Source: CASFRF01 sp031549345
Lineage (GTDB): Bacteria; Verrucomicrobiota; Lentisphaeria; Victivallales; Victivallaceae
Assembly (NCBI GenBank): GCA_031549345.1
Contig: JAVBPY010000001.1
Span: forward strand, 1-37,161
Reading direction: 5' to 3'
Length of the DNA stretch: 37,161 bases
Shown one piece after another: positions 15,217 through 23,366 of this stretch. Each line of letters begins with the position of its first letter. Within the stretch, counting starts at the first letter, position 1. The notes under the pieces were generated by a model. The model did not search any database. It was given only the letters and a program-made list of their open reading frames with translations, and had not been told where the DNA came from. The position numbers and the translations under genes are program-made.

Positions 15217-15963
15217 TTATATTTTGCGTGCCTTGATAATAAACGAAAGAGGAAGTTTTTTTGCCCGCCAGGGGGAATAGTAGTCGGAGGAGAATTCGAC
15301 GGGACGGGACAACGTGTCGCGGTCCGTTTCTTCGATCAGCCGTTCGACTGCAAATCCGGCATCGGCAAGCACATTGATGTAGGTGGAAAGGCGGCGGTTT
15401 TGCACGGTAACAGCCCGGCCGCGCAGCACAAAGGAAAAGGACTCGTCCCGCGTGTACGTTCCGGAAAATACAAGCTCCTGATCGGCAAGATCGACACAAT
15501 GCATGAGAGGGTGATCCCAGGAAAAAATAAATAGGCCGCCCGGCTTCAGATAGGCGGCTATGTTGCGGAATGCCGCTGTAAGATCGGTTGTCCAGCCGAT
15601 GGCGTAAATGGAATACACCAGATCGAAGTAATTCTCGGGCAAACCGCATTTCTGCTCCATGGGGCTCTCGAATAACATTGGAGTGTAGCCGTTACCCTTC
15701 AAATACTCCCCAGCAATTTCAATTTGTTTTGCCGAGAGGTCCAAACCCCACAATTCTTCTGCTCCTTTTTCGCCGCACCAGGCAAGCGAATGCCCGCTCC
15801 CACAGCCGATATCCAGGACTTTTTTACCGGATAGAGGGGGAAACAGGCGCAATTTATCTTCCGTCGGAGTTAAACACCCGTACGCCGGCAACGCGGTCGC
15901 GGCAAACCATGCGGCAGCCATCGCATCCCAGCTCGATTTATTCTGATCAAGAACAGCGTTCAT
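15217..15963 (-). CDS. Class I SAM-dependent methyltransferase
   Basis: A 248-residue small-molecule methyltransferase of the UbiE/Methyltransf_11 type. The SAM-binding loop is VLDIGCGSGHS, followed by LWGLDLS, then YFDLVYSIYAIGWTTD and LKPGGLFIFSWDHP. The substrate is unknown; the general form fits a soluble metabolite methylase. The start is the ATG at 15963, with AGGATACCGG before it. Longer in-frame extensions run through the intergenic region and the end of the preceding gene and are not family-like. It lies between the two operons on the same strand; the consensus promoter of the glycan operon starts downstream of it, so it probably has its own transcript. Confidence 0.85.
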   Translation of the reverse strand: MNAVLDQNKSSWDAMAAAWFAATALPAYGCLTPTEDKLRLFPPLSGKKVLDIGCGSGHSLAWCGEKGAEELWGLDLSAKQIEIAGEYLKGNGYTPMLFESPMEQKCGLPENYFDLVYSIYAIGWTTDLTAAFRNIAAYLKPGGLFIFSWDHPLMHCVDLADQELVFSGTYTRDESFSFVLRGRAVTVQNRRLSTYINVLADAGFAVERLIEETDRDTLSRPVEFSSDYYSPWRAKKLPLSFIIKARKI

Positions 15964-15981
15964 CCGGTATCCTTTTGCGAT

Positions 15982-16009
15982 ACTGTATGCCGTACGGCGA
16001 AAAAAGCAA
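15982..16009 (-). promoter_or_regulatory. Possible promoter of the methyltransferase gene
   Basis: Minus strand TTGCTT (16009-16004), a 16-bp spacer and TACAGT (15987-15982), leaving a very short leader before the ATG at 15963. It is a weak match and may be fortuitous. Confidence 0.3.
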
Positions 16010-16022
16010 GCATAGTCAACTA

Positions 16023-16046
16023 AACGCGGAAACTTTGTACCGCGTT
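16023..16046 (-). terminator. Possible weak terminator after the propeller-protein operon
   Basis: Minus strand AACGCGG and CCGCGTT form a 7-bp stem around a 10-nt loop, 30 bp past the stop of the 569-residue propeller protein. The stem is followed only by TAG, not a T-run, so it would be a poor intrinsic terminator. Confidence 0.3.
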
Positions 16047-16075
16047 CGGTATGGCTCCACACGAGATAGGTTCTC

Positions 16076-17785
16076 TTACTGCGCTTCCGTGTATTTAGCG
16101 ACCCGTTGCGCTTTGGTTTCGTGCACGGCCAGACGCTTGCCATTGAGCGCGGCCGCACCGGGGGCTTCGACGGTCAAACTTGAAAGTTCTTTGCCGTTCA
16201 GGTCATAAATGCCGACCTTGTTTTTGGCGCGTTCGGAGATCACGATCCGCTCGCCGTCCACGGAAATCAGTGCCTCCGGCTCAAAGGAAGCCTGCCAGCG
16301 GGAGGATTCCTTCCAGTGATCGCCGTCGGGCTCGAAGAGGATCAGCTTGCCGTCGCCGAGCGCCGCCAGCTTCTTGTCGTTGATTCCAATTAATCCGGAG
16401 TACGCTTTTACCGGCTGCGCCGTGCGCAATTCGACCGGATCGAGCGTTTTGAAGTCGACGGTATGAACCGTATAGAACAATTCGCCGCGCTGGATTGCGC
16501 CGGAGCGGTCCAGAAGAAGCGCGAACTTTTTACGATCGCGCCCGTAGATCGCCGCGCCGACCATCTTCGGCAGGTTTTTAAGCTTTTGATCGTGAAACCG
16601 CGGACGCCGCTCGTCCTCGAATTTTCCAGTTGTAACGGCGAATTGGTCGACATACACTTTACCGAAAGCCACCACCTCGTCCGCGCCCACGCGGACGCAG
16701 GCGGAAGGGTCGATCCCCACGCTTCCGGCAATCGGCGCAAGCTCTGAATCATTCTGATTCCAGAAGGACCTCCCCGCCAGAACCCGCCCGGACCCGTCCA
16801 GCTCCATCACGGAAACCCGCGGCAATGCGCCGATCCGGCGCATCCGCTCGAGCTTCCCGGCGACGGCGTTCCATTTTCCAAGCACGATCACCCCGTCGTC
16901 GCCGCCAACGGCAAAGACGCCGTTCCCGATTTCGGCAAAGCCGCCGGGAATGGTCACATCCCGGTCGCAGAAGACGTAACCGATGAAGTGGCCCCCGCCC
17001 CCGCCGAAGATCACCCCGGGATCGGCATCCAGGGTTTTTCCGTTAAGCCGCACCACCGTACTGCCAAAGCCGCTGGCATAAAAGTAGTCGCCGACAAAGC
17101 GGCCGTTCAACACCGGGTGGCCGTGGCCGATCACCGTCTTCGGCCATCCGGGGCCTTCAACGTATTTGCCGTTTTCGATCTTGCGGGCTTCTTTATTGAA
17201 AAAGGCATAGAGAACGCCCTCGGCGTTCCAGTCGAGCGCGGAGCATTTGCCGTCGGGCAGTTTCCCGAAGGCTTCTTCCTTGCCGGTTGCGGGTTCGAAG
17301 GAGCGCAAGGTTCCGTCCTGATGCAAGAGAAGAATCTTCCCGTTGCGGGCGGAACACGTGAGCGTTGCGATGTTCTTATGCGGGTACGCCGTCTTCTTCG
17401 CCGCCGTGCCGTCGGGCGCGTTCATCGGCAGCTCCCAGAGCTCGCCGTTGCGTTTGAACAGCAGTTTGTCGCCGCAACGCGTCAGGGGATCACCGGAAGG
17501 TGAAAAATACCCTTTGGGGATGGAGTATGCCGCTTCCAGCCTGCCGTCGAGCGTGTAAGCGTTCAGGATTCCATCTCCCGCTGTCTGGTAGAGCAAGCCT
17601 GTCGCCGGATCAAAGACCGGCCCTGCAGGAACAAGATTGCCGTGCGGCGCGCGCGGCGAACGTTCGCCGAAGAGCACCGGGCGCGCCCGCTCGCCGGAGT
17701 TCCCCGCATAAGAGGTCAAGCGCCACTCGGCGGCGCAATTCAACGCCAGCGCGGCGGCGGCGAAAGCAAAGTAGATCCGTTTCAT
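16076..17785 (-). CDS. Secreted protein of repeated beta-strands (probable beta-propeller)
   Basis: A 569-residue protein I cannot name. It starts with a clear signal peptide (MKRIYFAFAAAALALNCAA). The rest is a run of short beta-strand repeats of the type found in PQQ/NHL-like propellers, for example GLLYQTAGDGILNAYTLDGR, NGELWELP, GKILLLHQDGTLRSFEP, ERIVISERAKNKVGIYDLNG. No catalytic motif was seen. GGAGAATAAT precedes the ATG and the gene starts 3 bp after its upstream neighbour, so it is the last gene of the regulator-pseudopilin operon. It resembles, in style, the propeller part of the neighbouring large protein. It probably binds or processes a carbohydrate outside the inner membrane (inference). 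Confidence 0.75.
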   Translation of the reverse strand: MKRIYFAFAAAALALNCAAEWRLTSYAGNSGERARPVLFGERSPRAPHGNLVPAGPVFDPATGLLYQTAGDGILNAYTLDGRLEAAYSIPKGYFSPSGDPLTRCGDKLLFKRNGELWELPMNAPDGTAAKKTAYPHKNIATLTCSARNGKILLLHQDGTLRSFEPATGKEEAFGKLPDGKCSALDWNAEGVLYAFFNKEARKIENGKYVEGPGWPKTVIGHGHPVLNGRFVGDYFYASGFGSTVVRLNGKTLDADPGVIFGGGGGHFIGYVFCDRDVTIPGGFAEIGNGVFAVGGDDGVIVLGKWNAVAGKLERMRRIGALPRVSVMELDGSGRVLAGRSFWNQNDSELAPIAGSVGIDPSACVRVGADEVVAFGKVYVDQFAVTTGKFEDERRPRFHDQKLKNLPKMVGAAIYGRDRKKFALLLDRSGAIQRGELFYTVHTVDFKTLDPVELRTAQPVKAYSGLIGINDKKLAALGDGKLILFEPDGDHWKESSRWQASFEPEALISVDGERIVISERAKNKVGIYDLNGKELSSLTVEAPGAAALNGKRLAVHETKAQRVAKYTEAQ

Positions 17786-17788
17786 CGA

Positions 17789-20700
17789 TTATTCTCCGAA
17801 TTTGATTTCGCCCCAGTTGCCGACCGGGGGTTCGATTTCGCCGGGGACGTCGTTGACCAGTCCGGTCTCGCGGTTCGCCCAATAGTTGCGCGCCATGTTC
17901 ATGGTGCCGTCGCGGTCGCCGTAGATCACGCCGAAGTCGCCGCGGAACGGTCCCTTGGCCGGGGCGATCCCCAGTTCGGCCAAAGGCACGGTGGCGGTAA
18001 CGGTGTAACTCGCGCCGGTACGGTCGAGCATGATTTTCGCCGAATCCAGCCGCCGGACATCGTCCGCCTTATAGGTGCGCCACGGACTGGCGAACTCCGC
18101 CGGGGAGCCCCCGCCGCCGGGAACCCGGAAGCGGTAGAGCACCGCGATGTTCTTCCCTTCGAAGGGGGCGATCAGCAAGCGCAAATCGCCGGGAGCCGCG
18201 TCACGCCGCTTCTTGTTGAGCATCGCCGGATCGGCGGCGAACTGGAAGTCGACGCTGTCGCCGGTCTTGAACAAAGTGGTCCAATCCTTGCCGAAGTTCA
18301 CCCACGGCGTGGGGTCGTCGACCCAGTAGCGCAAGTAGAGATTCTTATCATCCCATCCGGCGAAGATCCGGGTGTTCAGCGCGCCGTTCCGCCACTCGAG
18401 CGTCCATGGGAGCTGGCGCAAGTCGCGCCCGATCCAGCGCTTGATGGTTACGCTTCTGTTGCGCGTATCGGCGGCATCCTGGAGGGGATTCAGGTTCCGC
18501 GCGGCGGCGAGCTGTTCGCGGCTGACCTCAAAGGTCTGCTCCGCGCGCCGGACTTTGTCGAGGTTTTTGATCCGGTAGATCCGGTAGGAGCCGTGGCCGT
18601 TCTGCATCAAATACTGGCGGTTCACCCGGTCGTACTGGAACATGCCGCCGAAGGGTTCGCCGCCGATGCAGTCCTCTCCCTGGGTATTGGCCAGGCGGAA
18701 GTCGGAAAAGAGCGCGTCGAGGTACATTCCGTCGGAGGTGATGAAAAAGACCCGGCCGAAGTTGCCGTTGAAGGCGACCACGTCGCCCTGCTTATCCAGC
18801 GGTGCGGTTCCGAGCGCAAACAAAATCCCCTGGAATTCCCCCGGCTTCGGCAACGGCGCTTTGTGCGAGCCGTGCACGTTGCTCCAGCGGTTCGGGAAGA
18901 ACCAGTTGATTTTGCCCGACTCGTTATAGCTTAGCATCCAGGGATCGGAGTTGGTGATCACGTTGTTGCGCAAATCGCCGTAGGAATCGGTCGCCGCGCC
19001 GCCCTTGCTCCCCGGCGGAAGGTCGCCGATCGGCTTGGCCTCCTGCTGCGCGCGGGCCAGCGAGTAATTCAACACGCCGTTGGGGCGCGTCCCTTCCGGT
19101 TTCAGTGTCATGATCTTTTCGCTCCCGTCCGCAAGGCGGAGCGGGAGGCGGATATCCAGCCCCATCGAGGTGATGCCCCAGGAGCCGTCGGTGGAGGCGG
19201 ACTTATCGGGCAAGAACTCGAATTCGTCTTCGTCCGGAACGCCGTTGTTGTTCTTGTCCAGCCACATCACCCCGGCGCGGTTTACGTAACGCTGCTTGTC
19301 GTTCGCGTATTGCGGGAATGCCCGGTCGACCGCCGCGCGGAAAGCCGGGGAGGGGTTGACCAGCGAGCGCGCAAAGGAGTGGACAGATGAGATTCCGGCC
19401 ATCATTTTCAGCGTCCCATTGGGCAGATATTCAGAAATCGAAGTTACCCGTTCGGAACCGATTACGAAAATCCGCTTGCCGTAGCGGACGAAGTGGTAGC
19501 TCCGCGCCGGCGTGAACAATCCGGCCTGCAGGGTTTCCGGCCAAAGCACGTTGACCACCTTGGCGCTCTTCTTCTTCAAATCCACCTCCCACTCGCAGCT
19601 GTCGCCGAACCAGCGGGAAGGCTTCTCCGGGTCGAATCCGGCGGAGCTGCCGCCGTAAGCCACCGCGCCGTATTTCTCGTAAAGGATTTTGCCGTTTTTC
19701 CAATCCCAGCGGGTTACGCGCTTGGGATTTTCGCGCTTTTCGGCGGTCCACAGGGTTCCGTCGGGGGCCAGCAGCACACCGGTCGGCTGGATCATCCGCA
19801 AGGGGCGCCATTTTCCTGCGTACGCGCCGCCGGGTTCGCCGATGGTCTTTATCGCCTTGCCGGCGAGGGTGTGGATCCGCACTGTGGAGTCGGGCGCGCC
19901 GGAGATTGCGATCTGGTCGCCGCGCACAGAGAGCGAACGCGGCTCGTAGTCAAGCTTGAAGAGCGTGCGGAACTGTTTGTTTTCCACATTCAGCTCCACA
20001 ACGTCGCGGCCGCTTGCGGCGTAAATTTTGCCGTTGAAAGCGCACAATGCGCGCGGATCGGGCAACGGGAGTGTTTCAAGCACCTTGCCTTCCAAGGGGG
20101 CGATCGCCATCAGGCAGTTGGATTCCCGGTTGGCGGCATAGAGCTTTCCGTTACACCACGCCGCGCCGGTCAGCGCCACTTTTGTATGACGGTTTCGTTC
20201 AACGGTGTTGTACGTATCGACCGCCGGCTTGTACGTGCTGGTGAAGAGGAACGCGGTCCGCTGGTTGTTCACCGGGACGATTTTTCCGGTATCGACCTCA
20301 TAGATGTTCAAGGTGATCCTCTGCGACACATCTTTGCTCGAATAGGTCGATCCGTCTTTGAGCAAATAGAGGTACTTCCCGTCGGAGGCGGGGTAGGCGA
20401 CTTTGGCCCCCGCGCCGTGGATCTGCGGATAGTGGCGCACCACCTTGCCCGCCGGGGTCAGGGCGGCGGTCGATTCGCCGCTTTCGGAGAGGGGGGCGGC
20501 AACGTAAACGTACTTGTCGTCGGAAGCGAAGGACTCGAAGTCGGAGTGATCCGGGCCCCAAGCCTTGAAAGCAGGCTCGTCGCCGTCGGCGAACTTCATC
20601 AAAAATTCCCACTCCAGCCCCGGATGGTTTACCGAACGCGCCCGGTAGCGCCCCGGCGCGGCGTCGCGCCCCGCGTCATCGCGGCCATCCCACTCAACCA

Positions 20701-21256
20701 TTTGTCGTCCGGCCGGATAGCGTTTTCCGGAAACGAGGTTGCGGAGGCGGTTCCCTTTTTCATCCTCAATCACCACCGTGAGCACGCCCGGCTGAGAAAG
20801 CTCGAACGGCAGCAGGATTCGCTGTTTGTGGTCGGCCATCGTCTTTTCGTATCCGTCAAGGTCGAATTCGGTGACGCCGCCCAACCGTCCAGCGAGGCGG
20901 GGACCCCAGAAAATCTCGCGCTGGCGCAGCGTTCCGTTTTTGCGGAACCACGATATTTCCAATCCAAGCCGCAACGGACCGGAACCGAGTTCGGCCCCTT
21001 TAAGTTCCACCGTCGCCGGGAATTGCGTCAGTTTCTTTTCCAGCACTTTGCCGCGGGCCGCCAGGAAGCGCCCTTCGATTTTGCCTCCGAAAGGGTTTTC
21101 CGCCCGGATCGTAATTGTACAGTCGTCGCCGTTGCGCTCAAAGGCTGCCGACACTGCCGGAGACAATGCCTCCGAGAGGGTGACGAACGCCCCTTCCTCC
21201 ACCGCTGCCGCGCCGAGCGTCAGCGAAAAAAAGACACCAACCATCCATTTTTTCAT
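17789..21256 (-). CDS. Large secreted protein: FlgD-like Ig domain, propeller, CBM9-like C-terminus
   Basis: About 1155 residues. After a signal peptide (MKKWMVGVFFSLTLGAAA) there are beta-rich segments and a FlgD-type Ig-like domain near residues 150-215 (LTVVIEDEKGN..., VEWDGRDDAGRD, APGRYRAR). The long centre is built of propeller-like strands (ALCAFNGKIYAASGRDVVEL, TGVLLAPDGTLWTAEKRENP). The last 200 residues resemble a CBM9-like/DOMON carbohydrate-binding fold (IFAGWDDKNLYLRYWVDD, YTVTATVPLAELGI, GDFGVIYGDRDG). A short acidic stretch, DKNNNGVPDEDEFEF, looks like a calcium-binding loop. The ATG at 21256 is best spaced from GAGG; 21262 is the alternative. It sits between the pseudopilin and a second propeller protein. 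Confidence 0.78.
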   Translation of the reverse strand: MKKWMVGVFFSLTLGAAAVEEGAFVTLSEALSPAVSAAFERNGDDCTITIRAENPFGGKIEGRFLAARGKVLEKKLTQFPATVELKGAELGSGPLRLGLEISWFRKNGTLRQREIFWGPRLAGRLGGVTEFDLDGYEKTMADHKQRILLPFELSQPGVLTVVIEDEKGNRLRNLVSGKRYPAGRQMVEWDGRDDAGRDAAPGRYRARSVNHPGLEWEFLMKFADGDEPAFKAWGPDHSDFESFASDDKYVYVAAPLSESGESTAALTPAGKVVRHYPQIHGAGAKVAYPASDGKYLYLLKDGSTYSSKDVSQRITLNIYEVDTGKIVPVNNQRTAFLFTSTYKPAVDTYNTVERNRHTKVALTGAAWCNGKLYAANRESNCLMAIAPLEGKVLETLPLPDPRALCAFNGKIYAASGRDVVELNVENKQFRTLFKLDYEPRSLSVRGDQIAISGAPDSTVRIHTLAGKAIKTIGEPGGAYAGKWRPLRMIQPTGVLLAPDGTLWTAEKRENPKRVTRWDWKNGKILYEKYGAVAYGGSSAGFDPEKPSRWFGDSCEWEVDLKKKSAKVVNVLWPETLQAGLFTPARSYHFVRYGKRIFVIGSERVTSISEYLPNGTLKMMAGISSVHSFARSLVNPSPAFRAAVDRAFPQYANDKQRYVNRAGVMWLDKNNNGVPDEDEFEFLPDKSASTDGSWGITSMGLDIRLPLRLADGSEKIMTLKPEGTRPNGVLNYSLARAQQEAKPIGDLPPGSKGGAATDSYGDLRNNVITNSDPWMLSYNESGKINWFFPNRWSNVHGSHKAPLPKPGEFQGILFALGTAPLDKQGDVVAFNGNFGRVFFITSDGMYLDALFSDFRLANTQGEDCIGGEPFGGMFQYDRVNRQYLMQNGHGSYRIYRIKNLDKVRRAEQTFEVSREQLAAARNLNPLQDAADTRNRSVTIKRWIGRDLRQLPWTLEWRNGALNTRIFAGWDDKNLYLRYWVDDPTPWVNFGKDWTTLFKTGDSVDFQFAADPAMLNKKRRDAAPGDLRLLIAPFEGKNIAVLYRFRVPGGGGSPAEFASPWRTYKADDVRRLDSAKIMLDRTGASYTVTATVPLAELGIAPAKGPFRGDFGVIYGDRDGTMNMARNYWANRETGLVNDVPGEIEPPVGNWGEIKFGE

Positions 21257-21267
21257 TTTCATGTTCC

Positions 21268-22068
21268 TCAGTCGGCCAATGCCACGAAAAATCCCTGGGC
21301 CCAATGCTGATAAAACCATTTACGCGAATTGTACATGGTCGTGGCGAGGGTGGAGTCGGGAGACGCGCCGTGAGTCATACTGCGGAAATGCGCGGCATGG
21401 CCGTCGGCGAAGACCGTCGAGGCCCCCTTCCAGCTGTGCGCGGCGCCGCCGGAGTCGCGCAACCTGGGGGAGTTGCTCGGGCCATAATAAGACGGGGTGT
21501 AAAAATTGACGACCGTAATGTCGGTGGCCAGCACGCGTTTGCTGAATTCGCGTCTGGGCCAGGCGCTGTGCACCGCCATGCCGTTGGTGTTGAAGCGCTC
21601 CAGCGATATATACCGGTAGGAATTCACCCAGCCATTGATGTAAGTGCCGCTGTTTTTGCCGACTCCCGGAGTGTTGCCGTCGTGGCTCTGCGCCACGATC
21701 GCGTAGCCGAGGTGCTCGGGGCTAAGCATACCGCGAATGGTCGGGCAGGTGGACGCTTTGCTGGTGGGGCTCATATAGCGGTTGTTCTCGATTTGTTTGT
21801 TGTTGGGCGTGTCCCACATATACCCCGGCATATTTTTGATATACCACGGCCCGCTCGCATCGTTCTTCAGCGGAGCCCAGTCGTTGAAATCGCCGGCGTA
21901 CTGTATCAACGCCAGGCCCTGCTGTTTCAGGTTGCTGACGCATTGGGCCGTATACGCCCGCTCCCGTGCCGAGTTCAGCGCGGGCAAGAGCATACTTGCC
22001 AGAATGGCGATGATCGCGATTACAACGAGGAGCTCGATCAATGTAAATACTCTTTGGTGCAATTTCAT
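21268..22068 (-). CDS. Pseudopilin-like protein (type II secretion N-terminus, DUF1559-like)
   Basis: A 266-residue protein with a class III signal: a short polar leader, then FTLIELLVVIAIIAILASMLLP, with Phe after the cleavage point and Glu at +5, as in prepilin-like proteins cut by a PilD-type peptidase. The body is globular, ending in the HSWKGASTVFADGHAAHF motif, which matches the H-x-DG signature of Planctomycetes/Lentisphaerota proteins (here with ten residues between H and DG). I choose the ATG at 22068, because AAGGAG lies 5 bases before it; a GTG 6 bases upstream is also open. It overlaps no neighbour but follows the regulator by 2 bp. The function of these proteins is not known. Confidence 0.9.
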   Translation of the reverse strand: MKLHQRVFTLIELLVVIAIIAILASMLLPALNSARERAYTAQCVSNLKQQGLALIQYAGDFNDWAPLKNDASGPWYIKNMPGYMWDTPNNKQIENNRYMSPTSKASTCPTIRGMLSPEHLGYAIVAQSHDGNTPGVGKNSGTYINGWVNSYRYISLERFNTNGMAVHSAWPRREFSKRVLATDITVVNFYTPSYYGPSNSPRLRDSGGAAHSWKGASTVFADGHAAHFRSMTHGASPDSTLATTMYNSRKWFYQHWAQGFFVALAD

Positions 22069-22070
22069 AT

Positions 22071-23168
22071 TCACTCCTTATATGTTGGGGTATCTTCGTA
22101 AAAAAACACCTTCGGTTGCTGCGGACGTCCGCCACGCCGCAGCTCCGCCAGCGCATCCAGGCCATTTTCGAGCGTTCGCGCCATATCGACGCCGTAATAA
22201 CTGACATCCAGTCCGGAATCGGGCAATGCCGGATAATTGCAGACGGAAATGACTTTGAGTACATCGCGCGCGGCGTCGCCATAAAAGTGGCGCAATATCT
22301 TTTCGAGCGGCGCCAAAAACGTTTCGTTGCGCAAGATCAATCCGTCCGGGCGTTCGGCGTTGTGCGGGGAAAAGAGCAAGGCCAGCGGCTCCTCGGCAAA
22401 ATGGTGCTTCCTCATCTCATGCGGCAGCACCAAAAACGCTCCCGCCGGACATTCAAGTTTGTAGGCCGCCGCCAGTTTCCGGAAATCCTCCGCCCGTTCC
22501 GGCAAAAGCTCGGCGCGCGTTTCCAGGAACGCCACACGGCGGACGCCGCGTTCCGCCAAGTGCCGGAGCTGCGACTCCAGTTTCCAGACATCGGGCTCCT
22601 TCCGCAGCGGCGGCAAATGCTGCGGGAGCGTACTGTCGCCCGGTCCCCAGAAGCCGGTCATCGGCAATTCAAACTGCGGAAACAAATCCAGATGATGACG
22701 CGAAACCGCCTCCCAGAAAACCCCCGCGTAACAATTGGAACGCAATTTGCGGAGCAACTCGTGATTTTCCGGTATATCCAAGGGCAGGTCCAACACAAAA
22801 TAACAATCGATTTCGTAGCCTCTTTTGCGTAAGCTTTCCGCCGCCATCAACAGTGCCCGGGTGTGATGCCCGACATCCTGCTCGGTTCCGTAAAGCAACA
22901 TGGCAAAGCGCGACAGATGCGGCAGGCGGGGCGCAACGCGGGTACCAATACGTTCCTTGGCCTCCAGTATGCCGTCGTCGAGGAGAATTCGGAATGCCCG
23001 CTGTACCGTTAGAGGCGCGGCGGTGAAGTCGGCGGCAAAGCGGGTACGCGGCGGCAACTTCATCCCCGGCCGCCATGCGCCGGAAACAATTCGTTCACGG
23101 ATATGGGCGACAATGACGTCGCGCTTGCGCGATTCGGTTTCGCGTGTTTGTCGTGTTGGTTTTTCCAT
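22071..23168 (-). CDS. GntR/LacI-hybrid transcription regulator
   Basis: A 365-residue regulator. Residues about 13-80 form a GntR-type winged helix-turn-helix (RDVIVAHIRERIVSGAW, MKLPPRTRFAADF, LTVQRAFRILLDDG). The rest resembles a LacI-type sugar-binding sensor: RVAFLETRAE, FSPHNAERPDGLI and VSVCNYPA are typical second-half strands. The effector is probably a sugar (inference). The ATG at 23168 is used; upstream in-frame codons run through the promoter and are not credible. The ribosome site is weak. A 13-bp inverted repeat lies on its own promoter, so autoregulation is likely. It is the first gene of the pseudopilin/propeller operon. Confidence 0.87.
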   Translation of the reverse strand: MEKPTRQTRETESRKRDVIVAHIRERIVSGAWRPGMKLPPRTRFAADFTAAPLTVQRAFRILLDDGILEAKERIGTRVAPRLPHLSRFAMLLYGTEQDVGHHTRALLMAAESLRKRGYEIDCYFVLDLPLDIPENHELLRKLRSNCYAGVFWEAVSRHHLDLFPQFELPMTGFWGPGDSTLPQHLPPLRKEPDVWKLESQLRHLAERGVRRVAFLETRAELLPERAEDFRKLAAAYKLECPAGAFLVLPHEMRKHHFAEEPLALLFSPHNAERPDGLILRNETFLAPLEKILRHFYGDAARDVLKVISVCNYPALPDSGLDVSYYGVDMARTLENGLDALAELRRGGRPQQPKVFFYEDTPTYKE

Positions 23169-23184
23169 AAAGAATAGGCGTGCT

Positions 23185-23224
23185 TTCTGGTACACTTTTA
23201 TAGTATATGTCAAGTGTACCAGAA
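23185..23224. promoter_or_regulatory. Operator: 13-bp inverted repeat over the regulator promoter
   Basis: TTCTGGTACACTT (23185-23197) is repeated as its exact reverse complement AAGTGTACCAGAA (23212-23224), 14 bp apart. One arm fills most of the spacer between the -35 and -10 boxes, the other covers the region just after the -10 box. Such placement would block RNA polymerase when occupied. The likely ligand is the GntR/LacI-hybrid protein encoded directly downstream. Confidence 0.8.
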
Positions 23225-23230
23225 TGTCAA
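23202..23230 (-). promoter_or_regulatory. Promoter of the regulator-pseudopilin-propeller operon
   Basis: Minus strand TTGACA (23230-23225), an exact 17-bp spacer and TATACT (23207-23202). It is embedded in the inverted repeat at 23185-23224. A second TTGACA lies inside the spacer but is too close to any -10 box to matter. Confidence 0.85.
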
Positions 23231-23313
23231 GGGCAAAGGAACCGAAAGATAAAAAAATCAAAACTGGCCCATCCCAGGCGCATTTAGTGCGACACTCTTC
23301 GTGAAAAGAGCAT

Positions 23314-23343
23314 AAAAAAGCGGGAAAGAGCAAACTTTCCCGC
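23314..23343 (-). terminator. Rho-independent terminator of the secretin operon
   Basis: Minus strand GCGGGAAAG, a 6-nt loop and CTTTCCCGC (23343-23320) form a perfect 9-bp stem followed by six T. It starts about 24 bp after the stop of the second secretin-like gene. Confidence 0.92.
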
Positions 23344-23366
23344 GTGAAGTATTGTTTGATTGTTTT

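Noticed and set aside
19493..21310. Long plus-strand open frame (605 codons) opposite the large secreted protein
   Set aside because: Composition (runs of Arg, Gly, Val, His) is that of an antisense shadow; the minus-strand gene has a signal peptide and recognisable domains.
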